Below, in pieces: positions 51,263 to 64,000 of a DNA stretch of 64,000 nucleotides. Below the pieces are notes generated by a model. The model was not told where the DNA came from. It searched no databases and saw only the letters and a list, made by a program, of their open reading frames with translations. The DNA comes from Piper betle. Lineage: Eukaryota; Streptophyta; Magnoliopsida; Piperales; Piperaceae. Location of the stretch: contig JAURVB010001801.1 in assembly GCA_033002965.1 (NCBI GenBank), positions 1-64,000 on the forward strand. Direction: 5' to 3'. A program made the translations under genes and the position numbers. Every line of letters begins with the position of its first letter. Within the stretch, counting starts at the first letter, position 1.

Positions 51263-54235
51263 TCACAGAATTTCTAAGTGATTGGGAAGCCTGCAATCAC
51301 AAGTACAAACACTTCTCGTTCCATTGACAGCACGTTGTGAACGACGAATGTGGAGTTTTATCTTCATGAGCTTTCCAGCCAGCTGCAAGCACCCACATAT
51401 TGAAATTAGCTTCCAAAAGATGTACTATATTAAAATCGACAATCTCAGACATTCAAAAAATCTGCCGCTTTCGATTCAAAGCAATCCTCAACGTGGACAG
51501 AGGAGGCGCCTAGAGAAATACGTTTAACATACCATCCTCCAAGTTAAGTCTTCCGGACCCAATAGTTGAGCAGGGCTTGAATACAAGAAACGCCTAGAAT
51601 ACTAAAGAATCACAGAACGTATCAAGTCGTTACTTAACAAATTCTTCATTTCTCGATTTCAATTTGAAATTCACAATGATAAAATGGATACGTACGATGT
51701 AGAAATTTACCTTTACTAGTTTTTCTTGCGTTCCCCTTATTTGTTCGGAGGTAATACTCTTGAGGAAATTAAGAAGCCATCCAGGTTGAACAGCATCACT
51801 AGATGAAACAAAAATAGCTATCTGCAAGAACAATCCACACCTTCAGCTATGAAAATAAGTGATGCCCATAAAATTACAGACCAATACCCTAGGTTAAAAG
51901 ATTCTAGAGGGACAACCACCAGCTAGCAAAAGAGGGCATCAACTAGTAGTCTATTATAATGTATATATGGAAAAAGGATGAATAAAAAAATGCTATAAAT
52001 GTTAGAAAAAGCATACTCCCTTTCATACACTTACTTTTCGACAATCGAGGAGGCCTTCAAATCACTAACTATGACTGGGATGCAACCACTGACAATCGCA
52101 TCAAACAATCGAGCAGATGACGGAGTATCTCCTGCTGGGCTGAGACAAAATGTAGACCCACATCACAGGAATGAAGTAAAGAATTGTGTTCAATATAGTT
52201 CCATACCAACCCAGAAAGCAACATTCCAAAAAGATGTGGAATTAAATCCCAAAAAATAACAATTGTCTTACTTGCGCATTCCACTTTGAGCAGCTTCTTT
52301 TCCAGCCACTCCGGCACTTTCTTCTTCCACAATTACTTCATCTGCATTCTGCAACACAGCCCCAAGTTTTTCCCGAATCTTGCCTCCCTAAGTTACAGGA
52401 ATCACAAATAAATATAGTGGTGAAAAAAAGAAGATTACTTCTAGCAAGCAAAAGTCAGATGCAGATGACCAAGTAAAAACATACAAAAAAAAACAAAATG
52501 ATTTTTCATATTAATTTTGCGGCATATCACGTATGCATTGCATTTCACCTCCGATGGTATGGCAAAGGTAATTTCAGGGATATTATTATAATGCAAAACC
52601 AGACTAATGGGGCATTGTTCATTAAAAAAAAACAAGAAGACACCAATCTGACTTCTAAAGCATATACTAATCACGTACTAAAATATAAACTGGCCAACTT
52701 GTGTAAAATGGAACAAAATATTTGCCATAAAATGCTAGCAATAACTAACAATGTTCACATCTATACTAACTAAAATCAATCAAAAGGATAATCCACCACA
52801 GGAGTGACGGCAAAATTAACTTACAGCATTTCGTTTTAATCTCCCCCGGAAAAATAACAATGTTTTTCTCCGAGATGGACTCTCAGATACACATTTAGCA
52901 TCACAGACCTCAACTTTTGGTACATAAGGCAGAATCAGATCTTTCTCAAGCCATACTTGTCCAGGCTTGTACCTGCACAATAACATCAACAGGTCATCCT
53001 CAGCCACGCACGTTTAGTTCTATGAAAATGAAGGTAACAAACTTAAATGTTCTGAGTTTGACTCACCAAATTATCAATAGAAGCACCAGTTGGCCATTAA
53101 AAAGACGCCAGATTAGAAGTACATAGAATTTTTTTAAATAAAAAAACGATACAAGAGGTAAGACACTGACCAATTCCCAGTAGAATCCATATCAGGAAGA
53201 AGCCATATCGCCTTTTTTCATGAATCTGCGAACTGTCTTAAAAGACCAAGGATGGTGAACAGGAAGTATGTGGTCCCTTCCCTCAGATCGCTGCCATGCT
53301 GGCTGACTAGTCACCCACTCCAAAGCTTTCCTGTACCCATAAACGAAGAATCGAGGCCACTCAATCAGAAGGCGAGACAACTAACCACACAACGATTATA
53401 TCAATATAGTTTTATGTTCATCACACTCGTAGATGCGAAATTTTACACAATTGCAACTAAAAATAAAGGGGGAAAACAACATTTGGAAAAAAATTTACAA
53501 CACGTGCAGAAACGTGAAAAATCTCTATCTTTTTGGCGAGCCAAGCAAGCAGAGAAATCATTTACGGGAAAAATAAACCTTGGAGAGGCGCCCACACCCT
53601 GTATAGAGCTTTGCATTGCTGCTTCTCCAGCAAAAAGTAGGAAATGGTGGTAAAGAAGGGAATGTAGAAAAGGTCCGCCTCCTCTTGACGATGTACCCTC
53701 ACCACGCTCTTCAACCGCCTCTCTGATTCGGGCGTTATCAGATCAGCCCAAAGCCAGTAATCTACCGAATGCTGCAACAGAGAACCACAAAATCATAAAC
53801 CAATCTCTTGCTAAAAATAAAAAATAAAACCAAAGATCAATGGTAGAAGCATGTACCTGCTCGATGACGCGATGGACGGGGCTGCCATTGGAGGTATCCC
53901 AATACGAGTTATCGAAGAGCCAAAGCAGATCGTAGGTGAACTTGTCCGGCATCTCGTAAACATAAATCCTCACAACACCACCCGCCGCCGCGGGGTCGTC
54001 GAAAGAGAGGTGGTCCGCCTCCCCGCGCCAGATCGCGTCGTCGAGATTCTTCGCCGACGAGGAGAGGGAGGAGGCCGGCGGCGGAGAAGGAAGGCGCGGA
54101 GTGAGGAGACGAAGGAGTAGTCGGGGGAGGGAAGCGGCGGGGGAAGGCGATGTAGAGGAAGAGGGCGGCGAGGGAGAGGACGCCGGCGGCGGAGATGGGG
54201 AGGGAGAAGGGTTGGGGACGGCTCTTGCCGGCCAT
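51263..54235 (-). pseudogene. GT47 exostosin-family glycosyltransferase, decayed
   Basis: Nine exon-like blocks (54235-53857, 53771-53598, 53330-53171, 52972-52825, 52387-52272, 52157 or 52139-52035, 51821-51711, 51601-51533, 51382-51263) match the Arabidopsis At5g16890 type of GT47, Golgi type II enzymes of wall polysaccharide synthesis. Landmarks are an N-terminal anchor (AAGVLSLAALFLYIAF), [81 protein letters not shown] and a Cys-rich tail. Damage: the anchor ATG frame and the RIYVY frame disagree in exon 1; exon 3 needs two bases removed (at GAAAGC after its acceptor and in an A6 run); the exon 6 acceptor reads GG instead of AG; exon 6 has a short deletion that shifts frame before EGLLDCRK. 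Some lesions could be sequence errors, but not all are in homopolymers. Confidence 0.82.
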
Positions 54236-54851
54236 CGCGGGCGAAGTGGTGCACACGGTTGGGCAGTGTTGGAGTGGGCGAATGCTGCTCATGTTTGCCC
54301 ATCCGCTACAACGTTGGGGCCGTTGGCCCAAAACGCCGGGGACTTGGAAAAATTATTAGGTAAGCCTTACGAAGCCTTTCCATACGAGTAAGATAATAAG
54401 ATGTACCACTCGCTCAAAACATGAGCGCTCAATTCAATTCATAGGTGATCATGTGTTCGCTTACAAGCACGTATAAACCAATGATTAGAGAGATTAGTGG
54501 CTTTTTCATTATCAACAAGATGCCGATTGGTGAATCGCAAATGATAGGTCCGGTCCCCAACCAGCTCAATTCAATTAATATCTTCCCTGTAATCTTTGAT
54601 ATTTCTTTCTTTCTTTATCGAACAATTAGTTCTATTTATTTCAGTTACGTGTCTGAAATTATTAATCACTTATTGCTGCAGTGGTTTCATTCAATTTATC
54701 GTCACTCATAGTCAAAAGTATCAAAGAGTAATTATCAATTTATCAGCATCTAAATATGCATCGGTGATATGATAAGACCTATTTATTATCAAAATTTCAA
54801 ATTTGTCAACGTGAATATTTACCTCATAGTCAAAACAACAACCTCCCTGCT
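54236..54851. other. Region between the GT47 and PUR7 remnants
   Basis: Upstream of the GT47 start on the minus strand and downstream of the PUR7 stop. A short AT-rich spacer; the frame at 54445-54711 (+) has no motif. No gene is supported. Confidence 0.5.
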
Positions 54852-57800
54852 TCAACGCGGGCTTAACAATGCTCTCTTCACATTCCGACAAATCTGGTCC
54901 TGGACGGGCTCCTGCAACAATACAACGTAAATGCTCTCTATCAACTAAACATAAAAAAACCATGCAAAATCCTAAAGCTTCAAACGTCTCGTTAACCTAC
55001 TGTACCCTCATGTCTGGCATCTCCAATGTAGAGTTTGTAATGGTTTCAAAGAGAAAAATATATCTGCCACAAGCAACAAAAACATTTCGTAACTTCAAGT
55101 TCAAAAATACATCATAATGCCAACTCAAAGATTTTCAGAATACCTAGTGTAATGATCTACCGAAAGAAGATCTGATTGAGAATATATACCTTTTAATTAA
55201 TGAATTAAGCAAATGGACGGCATACCTCCAAGCAAGCTCGCAAATGAGTTCTTCAGGTGCAGCAGGTAAAACCTATGCTTGTTATTAGGATAGACACTTG
55301 TTAGATGCTAATAAACTTGATGAACTTGCATTGTAGAAAGTATGAGAGGGAGAGAAAGCTTGCTTTCTCAACATACGGATTGCAGTGATCTTTAAACCAC
55401 AATCTCAAGAACTCCTGAAAGTTGAAGTTTGAACATAAGTAACAAGCAAAAAAGACTACAAGCACGCTAGGACACTCAAAACTCTCAATAGAACTAAAAA
55501 CACTCGGTACTTTATTTGCATTCATTAGGCGGGGCTATGAACAAGTTTGTTAGCCCACAATATTCCTCACCTCGTCAACATTTTCAGGTTCAAGGCCAAT
55601 ACTCAAACGCTCTTCATATAAGTGGGAAATCCAATATCTGCTAGAATCAGGAGTGTGAACCTAAGCATAAGCAGGACAAGTGGTCAATAATGAATTAATC
55701 TATATATATTTGGCTTCTTCTATATCCACAAATATGAATTCCCCTCAATCATGGGTACTTAGAACCTCACATATTCGTCTACAGTTGTCATTCTAACCCA
55801 AAACAGTTATCTCCACAGACAATATTAACTCAAGGACCACCAATATAAACAAAATTGATTGTTGTAAATGTAGCTTATAACTTGATTCTCAATCCAATTA
55901 ATGCCTGATTCTCACAGCACCATCGACAATTGGTGGCACAAGAAATCAAAATTGATGAGCCAATTCATATCTATTATCAGCAGATACAAATCCAGTTAGC
56001 TAGCAAGAGCTCAATTAATAGAACAATCTGATTTTTAAAATTTCTTTAATTATTCTATAGGATAAAAGAAACAAATCTTGTTAAATCACCTAATGATTTT
56101 TTAATATAAACAAAACATGATCATCAGATGTAAAAAGGATATTGAAGAGGCATGATAAACCAACTTGGACAATGAAAAACAAGTAGACAACTGGCAATCG
56201 ACCTCGTCAATCAAATATATTGTTCCATCAGGTTCTTTGCCAAATTCATACTTCGTATCCACCAACAGCAGACCATGATCTTATGCTACACACTTGAAGA
56301 AATTTCAGACATGAAGAGAGGTAATGAATATCAGTAACTCTGGAGTAAATAGGTCAAGAAATTCATCAATCATAGTCTAAAAAGACACCTGCCCATATTT
56401 GAATAAGCTCAAAGCCTTACTACTAGCTTCCTCACATTCAGCACATGTCATCAATCCTTGTTCTATGATCTGGATAAAATCAAGTGACCTCAAATCAAAC
56501 AACAAAATGAACAGACAAATAACTTGTATAATGTAGAATATCAGTAAAACATCAAGCAAATTGGAAACTTTCAGGAAGAAAAAAATGACCTCGTCAGGAG
56601 TTACTGGAACATCATGATCAGCAGCCTTTGTGGTGGGAGTGATAATAATTTTTTCAAGCTTTTGGTTTTTGGATAAACCTAATGAATGGAAAAGCACTTC
56701 AATAAGCACAAACAGAATCACAAATTTAAAAGGTAGATGCAGCTTCCAATAATATACCATCAGGAAGAATGTTGCCACAGTAGTTCCTTACACCTTGCTG
56801 TAAACTGTCCACAATGATGTGTCAGTGCTGCCAGTCACATAACCTCGAGCTATAGCAAGCACCATTGGTCAATACCATCTGCCTATAAAGATGTGATTAT
56901 ATAGGAAAAGCTTGCTATCTGATCACCCATCAATGACAGATTCCATGAAAGAAGACATCAACAATCGAAAAATAAGGTACAATCTTGATGACCTCCAATA
57001 TATCGATTCCAGTATAAGCTAGAATGAAGAATTTCTTAATAGCATAAAGAATTTACAATGAAAGAATAATCATTTTCACCATAAACATAGCTCGCCAATC
57101 AATAAAAGCATTTGGTACAGGTAAAGAGTACAAAATTCCTTTTGCAGAAAATCTCAGCCATTTTTTTTGTTGTAATAAAAAAATTTACTCATTCAAACGA
57201 CAGAACTCACCAACGCACTCGACTGGGAATACTGAGCATTTTCTAGCAATAGTTACATTTTTGTCTGGTGCTGATACAATTGCATATGTGGTTATGTGCT
57301 GAGTTCTATCAAACCACCATACACTTGTCTGGTTCAGTACCTAGAAGTATAAAATACAGCCCGCAGAGAAAAAAGAAGTTATATAGTTGCAACTCGTTCA
57401 AAATATGCAGAAGTCAATGAAGTAAATCTAATACCACTAGCGAAGGTAATATTCATAAATGCAGGGGGAAAAAATCCCCTAACAACAACATTTAGTTTCA
57501 ATTCCCAAACCACAATATCTATAAATATAAATCGCAAAACTGCATAACACTGCATAATGCAATAGCCCATCACAAAGAACAAATAAATAAATCACTTGTG
57601 ATCAGAGTGATACCTGTCGTTTGAAGGAAATGGAAGCAAGAACACGATAAAAAGCGCCCTGCCGGTCAGTCGTGGCAAGAACCAGATACTCCCCGGAATC
57701 ATAAATATCCCTAAACTGCGAAATCCTTTCACTTCAAGCAATCACAAACCTTATCCGAGATCAAACACACACAAAACCAAACTAGTATTGACATAAGAAT

Positions 57801-58008
57801 AGAAGATACTCTGCAAAATCATAAACCACGGACTGACTTTTCCTCTAGACTTGGACTTGAGACCAGGGACAGCAATGGGCGAGAGCGGTTTTAGCGGCGG
57901 CAAGCACTGCTTCCCTGCGAGGGATGTCGGCGAGCGGCCGCTGCGGACATGGGAGGAGGAAGAGAAACCTGAGGCGGTGTGGTTTAAGGCCAGCAGAAGT
58001 GCGGCCAT
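54852..58008 (-). pseudogene. PUR7: SAICAR synthetase (PUR7), probably inactive
   Basis: Twelve exons follow plant phosphoribosylaminoimidazole-succinocarboxamide synthase of plastid purine synthesis: 58008-57838, 57715-57614, 57340-57211, 56849-56758, 56678-56590, 56469-56389, 56292-56203, 55660-55571, 55414-55373, 55272-55226, 55063-55006, 54911-54852. Landmarks are a plastid-type N terminus, VLATTDRQ, LNQTSVWWF, VSAPDKNVTIA, RGYVTGSTDTSLWTV, TPTTKAADHDVPVTP, LVDTKYEFGK, LIDEVHTPDSSRYWI and LRLWFKDHCNPY. Splice sites are all GT..AG. Two lesions break it: exon 4 lacks one base at the CC of 56793-56794, giving a stop at 56788-56790, and exon 7 has an in-frame TAA (56283-56281) between VA and DHGLLL. 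Normally invariant residues also differ (AFYRVLASISFKR). Without these it would be about 350 residues, against a remembered 411 for Arabidopsis. Confidence 0.85.
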
Positions 58009-61000
58009 GGCCGGAGCTTGGTTGGACTCGGCGACGGGGCCGAGGGAGCACTGCCATGTAACCTCTCACTAGGATGTCCGAGATGCTTTCCATCTTGTAA
58101 AACAGTTTTTTTTTTCATGCTTTTTGTATTTCCATTCACCCTTTTTTTTTTACAGTAAAAAAACCAAAGACTCATCTGTTTCTCGTAATAAGAGATCATT
58201 CCTTCCTTCCTTCATATATATATATATATATATTTTTCTCAACTATTCTTATTATAATAATGAGTTTGATTGTTTTTTTCAAAATAAATAAATAAATACA
58301 TTTGACAAACAAAGATCTTGTTAACACAAACAGGTTCAACTCCCACCACTTATGTATCCTCATTTAGCCAAATATTTTTTGAAACAAAGCCAATGTCACT
58401 AGTTTGCAGGTTAAATTGGCAACTGACTGATCCCTTAAAAATCCAGCTGCACAACGGTTTGTTTCGTGTGTTTCCTACTATTCCGTCAAATAAACAACCA
58501 CATGCAGATCGCCTCCAAATACTGCTTATCAGCTAACCATCCTTTAAATTTTATATACGAGTAATTTAAATAGCTTGCCCTCAACAGCAAACTCTCTTGC
58601 TTCTTTCTACACATTCTATTCTATATGCTATCTTTCGCCTGCTGTAAGAGCACTGAGCCTTGCATACATTGTATGTGTCCATTCGACATGAATTGAAAAT
58701 TCCAGGACACAACACCATGTACTAATCAATATATCAAACATCTCGTAAACAAGGCCCCTTGATGTGAACGATGCTTTGACCCCCCATCGGGTCTAACCGG
58801 CTGACGCAACATGATTGAACGAGAATCATTTTTGCCACCAACGACATCAGATTATTCGTTTACTTATAGATCTTGCAAGCTACACCCAAACGTGACATGA
58901 GGACCATGAAACAAATGGCAGGGCCCGTGATACAGCTCTTCTCTGTTAAGCTTCGTCAAATATATATAAGCTTCTGGCAACTTTCAGATGAGGGGAGTGG
59001 CACCCAACTTGTAGGACCTGAGCGCCATAATCCTTCTCAATTGCGAGGGTAGCAATACGCCGATATTTCCTTGAAAGTCATTCGTTGAGTGCAAGACAAG
59101 GAGCACGCCCCAATCAAGTGCCTTCCTTCTTTCCATCATAGCAGTTGGGAATAGGGCACCGAAGGTCCCTTACCACCTACATTTACATAATAAGTCCAGG
59201 GAGGGCACCCACCCTTGCCATCCATCCACACATCTACCAATTTGCGTCACACTTTGGCAATAGACTCGCACACGCATTTCTTATGGAGAAAAAAGGGTTC
59301 AATGAGAATATGTTGACCAAGATCTCATAATTCTAATGTTGGTAAATAGAGACGATGGTTCTGAATAATTTTTTCTCTGACAAAGAACTCTGCCTATTCG
59401 GTACCTTTCTTTTCCTAGCTGTTAAATAGTAATGGATCTAATATTCATTTTAATCAATGCTTGCTTAATTCTTCAGCAGGCAAAAAAAGGCCAATAAGCG
59501 TTAGCTTGGGCGACCATGCACGTGATCTGAAGTCTGAACTGAATCAATTCGTCATATTGTTTGCGTAATTCCTCTTGTATCTTACTCTGTCCTTTGTTTA
59601 TTGCTTACAAGTAGTGACGCAGACAAAGAGTGTTGTCACAAGTTTTTTTAATGGAAAACTAATACATCTTGAGAAGCAATGGCCATAATCATACACCAAC
59701 CTTCGTCCGCCAAAATGGTTTTGAGGAGTTATGACCAGATCACTGTAGAGTAGCCTGCCATATTAGTTCCAATATTTAGCGGCTGATCTCATGGACGGGG
59801 GAGTAAAATAGAACGGCGCGCCCATAATGCATTAATATTCTTCAAACTGAACTTTCTTACGTCAAATAATATCACTTATTTTGCATCAGAGTTTGTCCTT
59901 TTACGAATTGTGTGGAGGAAAAAGGTTCAGACGTGAATACCCACGTATGACGAAAGGGTGCAACTAGATGATTTTTACAACATTTTGGAGGTGTCACACT
60001 TTTTTTACAGCTCATGACAATATGTTACGACATTTAAATATTATTAAAAAATTAAATACATTAATATTAAGTATAATTTCATCAGAAACATCATTAAATT
60101 AAGTTTAAAATATATCTATACACATTTTTCCCTCATTAGGACGATGATAAATTTTCTATGTGTGTAAATGTTATTTGCTAATTTTTTGGTTAATAATAAC
60201 TATATTTCTTTTCTATGTATACTAACACAATGAAGAATATATTAAATAAGATGAATGACTTTTTTACCGAATATTCAACTCTAATATTTCTCTAGCATTA
60301 TGAGATGGGATATTACTATTTCAAGTCAAGTATATCGCCTTGATATAATTCAAGACGAGGCTATTTTGTTATATTAGTCGATATAGTTACCGACAACCGT
60401 ATATTTCGTTGCCCCAGATAAGAGCATAAACATTACATCAGTTTTTTTGTTCAATTCTCTCAGTTTGTATGGTGTTAATAAATGATATACGCTCTATATG
60501 AGTTATATTTTAAGAAAATATCAATCTATTATAGCACTTAATTAATACCATGTGTGTGTTTTCAACCTTAAGAAGGGAGAATACACCTTCTTCCCCACCG
60601 AATAAGATTCTTGAATCAAATATTCTTCTCACGTACACTTAATGACTTTCAACTATACTTAAAATCACTAATTAAAATTATTTTATTTACTATATTACCT
60701 ACGACTATGAAGATCCAACAAAATAGAGTATGTCTAAGAAATATCAATAATTGGTTATCAAAAGTAATATATGTATGAAATGAAGACTATTTTACAAATT
60801 GTATCAAAATCATGACTATTATTATGTCTTTATGACTAAATAATGTGAATAATAACAATGAAGAAAAAATTATTAAAGGATATATAACTTTCATTTTAGT
60901 CTGTGGCACACTGTAAACATCTTAAGTTATTAAATATCCCTAACATATATATTTTGTGCTTCTACTTTCCCTTATTTTTGCAGATCCCACGACTTACTTG

Positions 61001-63240
61001 TCATATGATTTTCTTTATAATTTATTTTAAATGAACCGTATTTTATGTGCAATTAGATTTGGTAGCCCCGATAAATTCGAAATATCTTCCATTATATGCT
61101 ATTAAGAGATGTTGACGAATGTGATTCTTGATTCACCTATAATGGTGTGTCCATTCAAATTTAAATATGCGTATATCTCATAAATCTCTCTCTCTATATA
61201 TAAATCCTTAGGTAGAAAAGAGATAAATCTACTCAAATCCCTAACAGTTAAGGTGGTATACGTAACTCTTTTTATATAAAGAGTATACGTGTATAATTTT
61301 AACTAATTTTTAGAGAATTATAAAGAAATAGTGATAGGTTGTGAAATATAAATCAAGCCTCGATCTTTAAAAATTTTAAAAAAGGCAAAAAGTTTGAAAG
61401 AGAGATTAAAGACTTAGACATCTTATATTAATTTAAGAATTTCTTATTTTTATTTTTATTTTAATTAATAATATTAAGAACTAGTTTGTTACGGAGAAAA
61501 ATGAAGCTCATCCGTAGAACAAGAGTACAAACATTTACATCTAGGATCATAAAATTCATAACCGGACAAAGGGCGCGGTGCTTGTAACGATAACTCCGAA
61601 GATCTCTCCGATTTCTAGAATTCAACGCCCAGAAAATCATTCCATTCGCACTGATCTATCTATTTACGACTATTAGTATAAGCTTGGTACAAGTACATGA
61701 GAAACGACCGTATATTTTATAAAACAAATTGACCCTCGGGTCTGCCAAATCCCGGTTACCACGCTTTTAATTTTAATGTTCTTCTGTTATAGCTTTGGAA
61801 AATGTTGTAATTGTGTGGGGTTAACGCCATAAAATAGGAATAATTGGGGGCCGTATTCCAAATTTCCACGTACTGCTCCCCACTCCATCGTGATATGTAT
61901 TTAAAGACCTCCTTACAATTTTCATTAATGATAAGATCATCCCCCCACCACCACCAAAATAAAAAATAAAAAATAAAAAGCCAAAAGGTAGTGGCCCAAT
62001 AGCCATTGTTAGCATTTATGGTTGCTACCAGGGGCCAACGGGCAGATGCGGTCACGGCGCCCTTTGAAGTTCAAACTTTCAAAACTATTCTCGTGCTTTT
62101 GTTTCTCCGAATTTATTTTCTAAACTACCAGATCATAAAAATAATTACTAAAATCAGAGTCATTTTATAATTTACTTTCACCTTATGTTAGTCTATTGTT
62201 GAGATGACGACCAAGTTTCTATAAGAAAAAAATGTAAACATGGAAAATCAAATTTTAAGTTGGGAAGAGTGATTCGATTGACGATGAAAAAAGAAAATTC
62301 TTTATCGACTTCTACTCCTTAATAGCATAAAGACGAATTAATTAAATTTTATTGTGTCTAACTTATAGTAATCATTTATAAAAGATAAATTTTAGTCATC
62401 AAATAATTGAATAATTGAGATTAATTTATTTATGGTACTGAGTTGACATTGATAAAAAATATATAATGAATTGTGAGTTCCATAAATCTTATTTAGCAAA
62501 AAGGTGGGATATTCCTTTTTCATTATTAGATAAGTACTTGTTTATAAACTTCACATGGGACTAATAGTTTTTATTTTCCATCTCATAGAAAACCATTTTT
62601 GCTCCACTTAACCTTATTCCCTTCGTGAGGTATTTTAATAATAGGTTTTATAAGAATTGGACGATCATATTTTGATTAAATATCAAACATAATCTTCTAT
62701 GTTCCTTTGTCAACTATATATTGATTAAAGTTTAATCCATTTTGTTTGGAGGGACTATTATCTATATTCATAATTTTAGGGAATAAAATTTAAAAATAAC
62801 AAATTTGCCCTTAATTTTGGATGAGTTTAAGTTTAAAAAAGATTTTCACTATTCTGACCCAAAAAGCTAACCAATTTTTTTTTTCAAAAAAAATGAACTA
62901 GACGAGTAATTTATTTCCATAGGTCGTAAATATAAATAATAGACCACTAAAATCATAATTTTTTGATAATAACACCTTTAAATCACAGTCAATTCCACAG
63001 CTAAATACTCAACTTGTTAACTTCTTAGGAAACTAGATCAACAATGCTACAGCACAAAAGAAAGTTAATTTATAAAAAAAAAGGGGGTGGGGGGAGGTGA
63101 TAATGGTGATAATTAAGTGAAAATACATGATGGAAAAACAACAGAGGAGGGAGGGAGTTTAAGGAAATAAAAAGCAAAATGGGAGGAGGGGCAGCTAAGC
63201 TAGGACTTAAGGAGTAATAATAATTGTCATGGCTCCTGAC
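58009..63240. other. Long intergenic region without recognised genes
   Basis: 58009-58200 is the PUR7 leader (minus strand). The rest is AT-rich. Short frames at 58318-58536, 59145-59330 (+) and 61756-62055 (-) carry no motif I know. A TA microsatellite of about 20 bp lies near 58216-58235. The unusually GC-rich part at 58890-59300 has no coding signal. I see no complete transposon ends here. Confidence 0.5.
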
Positions 63241-63510
63241 GATGGAAGACGTTGAGCGGAGTGGGTCAAAGAAGTGACGACTCCCTTTCTTGTTTTTCTC
63301 TCACACTCCGACTCGCCACCAATCTCACGAATCATCCACCCCGTTTTGTTCCGAGGAGAAGAAGTCCCAGATTTGGTCGGAATTTTGATTCGTTTTTTGG
63401 TTCATTCGGGAGAGGGCAGGGGGGACGCTTCCGAGATGGGGGTTTTGGTTTCCAGATCGCCCTTTCCCTCCCCCGTGATTGATTTGATTTGATTTGTTGT
63501 TGGAGACGCC

Positions 63511-64000
63511 ATGGCAGGTAACCTCTGGAAAAGAGCCATCCTATTTTTTTTAAATGTTTATTTCCTTCCAATTTTGCACCTTTTTACGGAGGAGCTCTTC
63601 TTCTCATGGAATATGTGAATTGTTAGCGGCCTAAATTTGGTTCATTTGTGTTTTTGTTTTCCTCCAAAACTTGCTTCTTTTGTTTGTTTGGCTGGCGGCT
63701 GGCTGTTTTGAGTTTTGATCAATTTTCTGGATGCGGTGGATGATGATTGTGGATAGTTTTAATGCACAAATGCCTGATTTTTTTGTGAAAGGAGAACAAA
63801 ATCCCAGGTTTTTGGGGGAGGGGGACTTTTGTTGTTTATAAAATTCAAAACTTGGGAGTGCTTGTGCTTGCGCCTCTATCCCAATACTTGTTCGTCTTTA
63901 TGTTCTTTATCCCTATGCCCATGGCTTTTTATCTGGCTTGGGAGTTGGGATTTCGTGGTTTGCTGCCCCCTCGCCCCTTTCCAAATAATTGTTGTATTCA
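63511..64000 (+). CDS. 5' end of a gene running off the window
   Basis: The sequence tggagacgccATGGCAG|GTAACC combines a good start context with a splice donor after seven coding bases. It follows a leader-like stretch (about 63240-63510) that is purine/pyrimidine-rich and GC-richer than its surroundings. Downstream to the window end is T-rich and intron-like with no open frame. Very short first coding exons are common in plants, but the product cannot be identified from two codons. It could also be a chance ATG. Confidence 0.4.

Noticed and set aside
61756..62055. Minus-strand frame of 99 codons
   Set aside because: Aromatic and Gly-rich translation of an A-rich and CCA-rich stretch; no motif and no partner exons.

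Overview
This is nuclear DNA of a flowering plant. The genes have many short exons with GT..AG introns. The families are plant ones: a GAMYB transcription factor with a miR159 target site, a VQ protein, a GH51 arabinofuranosidase, a chloroplast DUF3007 protein and a GT47 enzyme. Intergenic DNA is strongly AT-rich and carries LTR, TRIM and MITE elements. Several first exons (RING ligase, VQ gene, GT47 gene) are much more GC-rich than the rest, which is common in monocots. A non-grass monocot is therefore a reasonable guess but is not proven.

Layout. 0.9-5.6 kb is a nested retroelement. A pair of about 520-bp LTRs encloses a degraded Ty3/gypsy integrase region, a structurally complete 544-bp TRIM element with its own target-site duplication, and three tandem duplications. 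6.7-10.1 kb (+) is a USP-domain receptor-like cytoplasmic kinase. 13.0-13.7 kb (+) is a VQ-motif protein. 16.2-16.7 kb is a Tourist-like MITE. 18.0-20.1 kb (-) is GAMYB, 25.8-28.2 kb (-) a membrane RING-H2 E3 ligase, and 30.8-37.0 kb (-) a 17-coding-exon alpha-L-arabinofuranosidase. 41.2-44.6 kb (+) is a plastid-type GNAT acetyltransferase, 45.4-46.9 kb (+) a DUF3007 thylakoid-type protein, and 48.8-49.5 kb (+) the small mitochondrial chaperone TIM8, followed by a tandem copy of its own 3' end. 51.3-54.2 kb (-) is a GT47 exostosin-family gene and 54.9-58.0 kb (-) a SAICAR synthetase gene (PUR7). Both look broken. 58.0-63.2 kb has no gene that I can support. The 5' end of another gene begins near 63.5 kb (+) and runs off the window.

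How the genes relate. Plant genes are individually transcribed and I see no operon-like or clustered pathway logic. GAMYB, the RING ligase, the arabinofuranosidase, the GT47 gene and PUR7 are on the minus strand; the others are on the plus strand. The arabinofuranosidase and the GT47 glycosyltransferase both belong to cell-wall polysaccharide metabolism, but their proximity may be chance.

The most useful observations are the two adjacent decaying genes at 51-58 kb (lost splice acceptor, frame breaks, in-frame stop), the single-base frame conflicts in three otherwise normal genes, the nested TRIM with precise boundaries, the TIM8 3'-end duplication, and an in-frame upstream start codon in the arabinofuranosidase leader. 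I found no convincing new biological system. Protein calls rest on recognised motifs and remembered family features, not on a database search.
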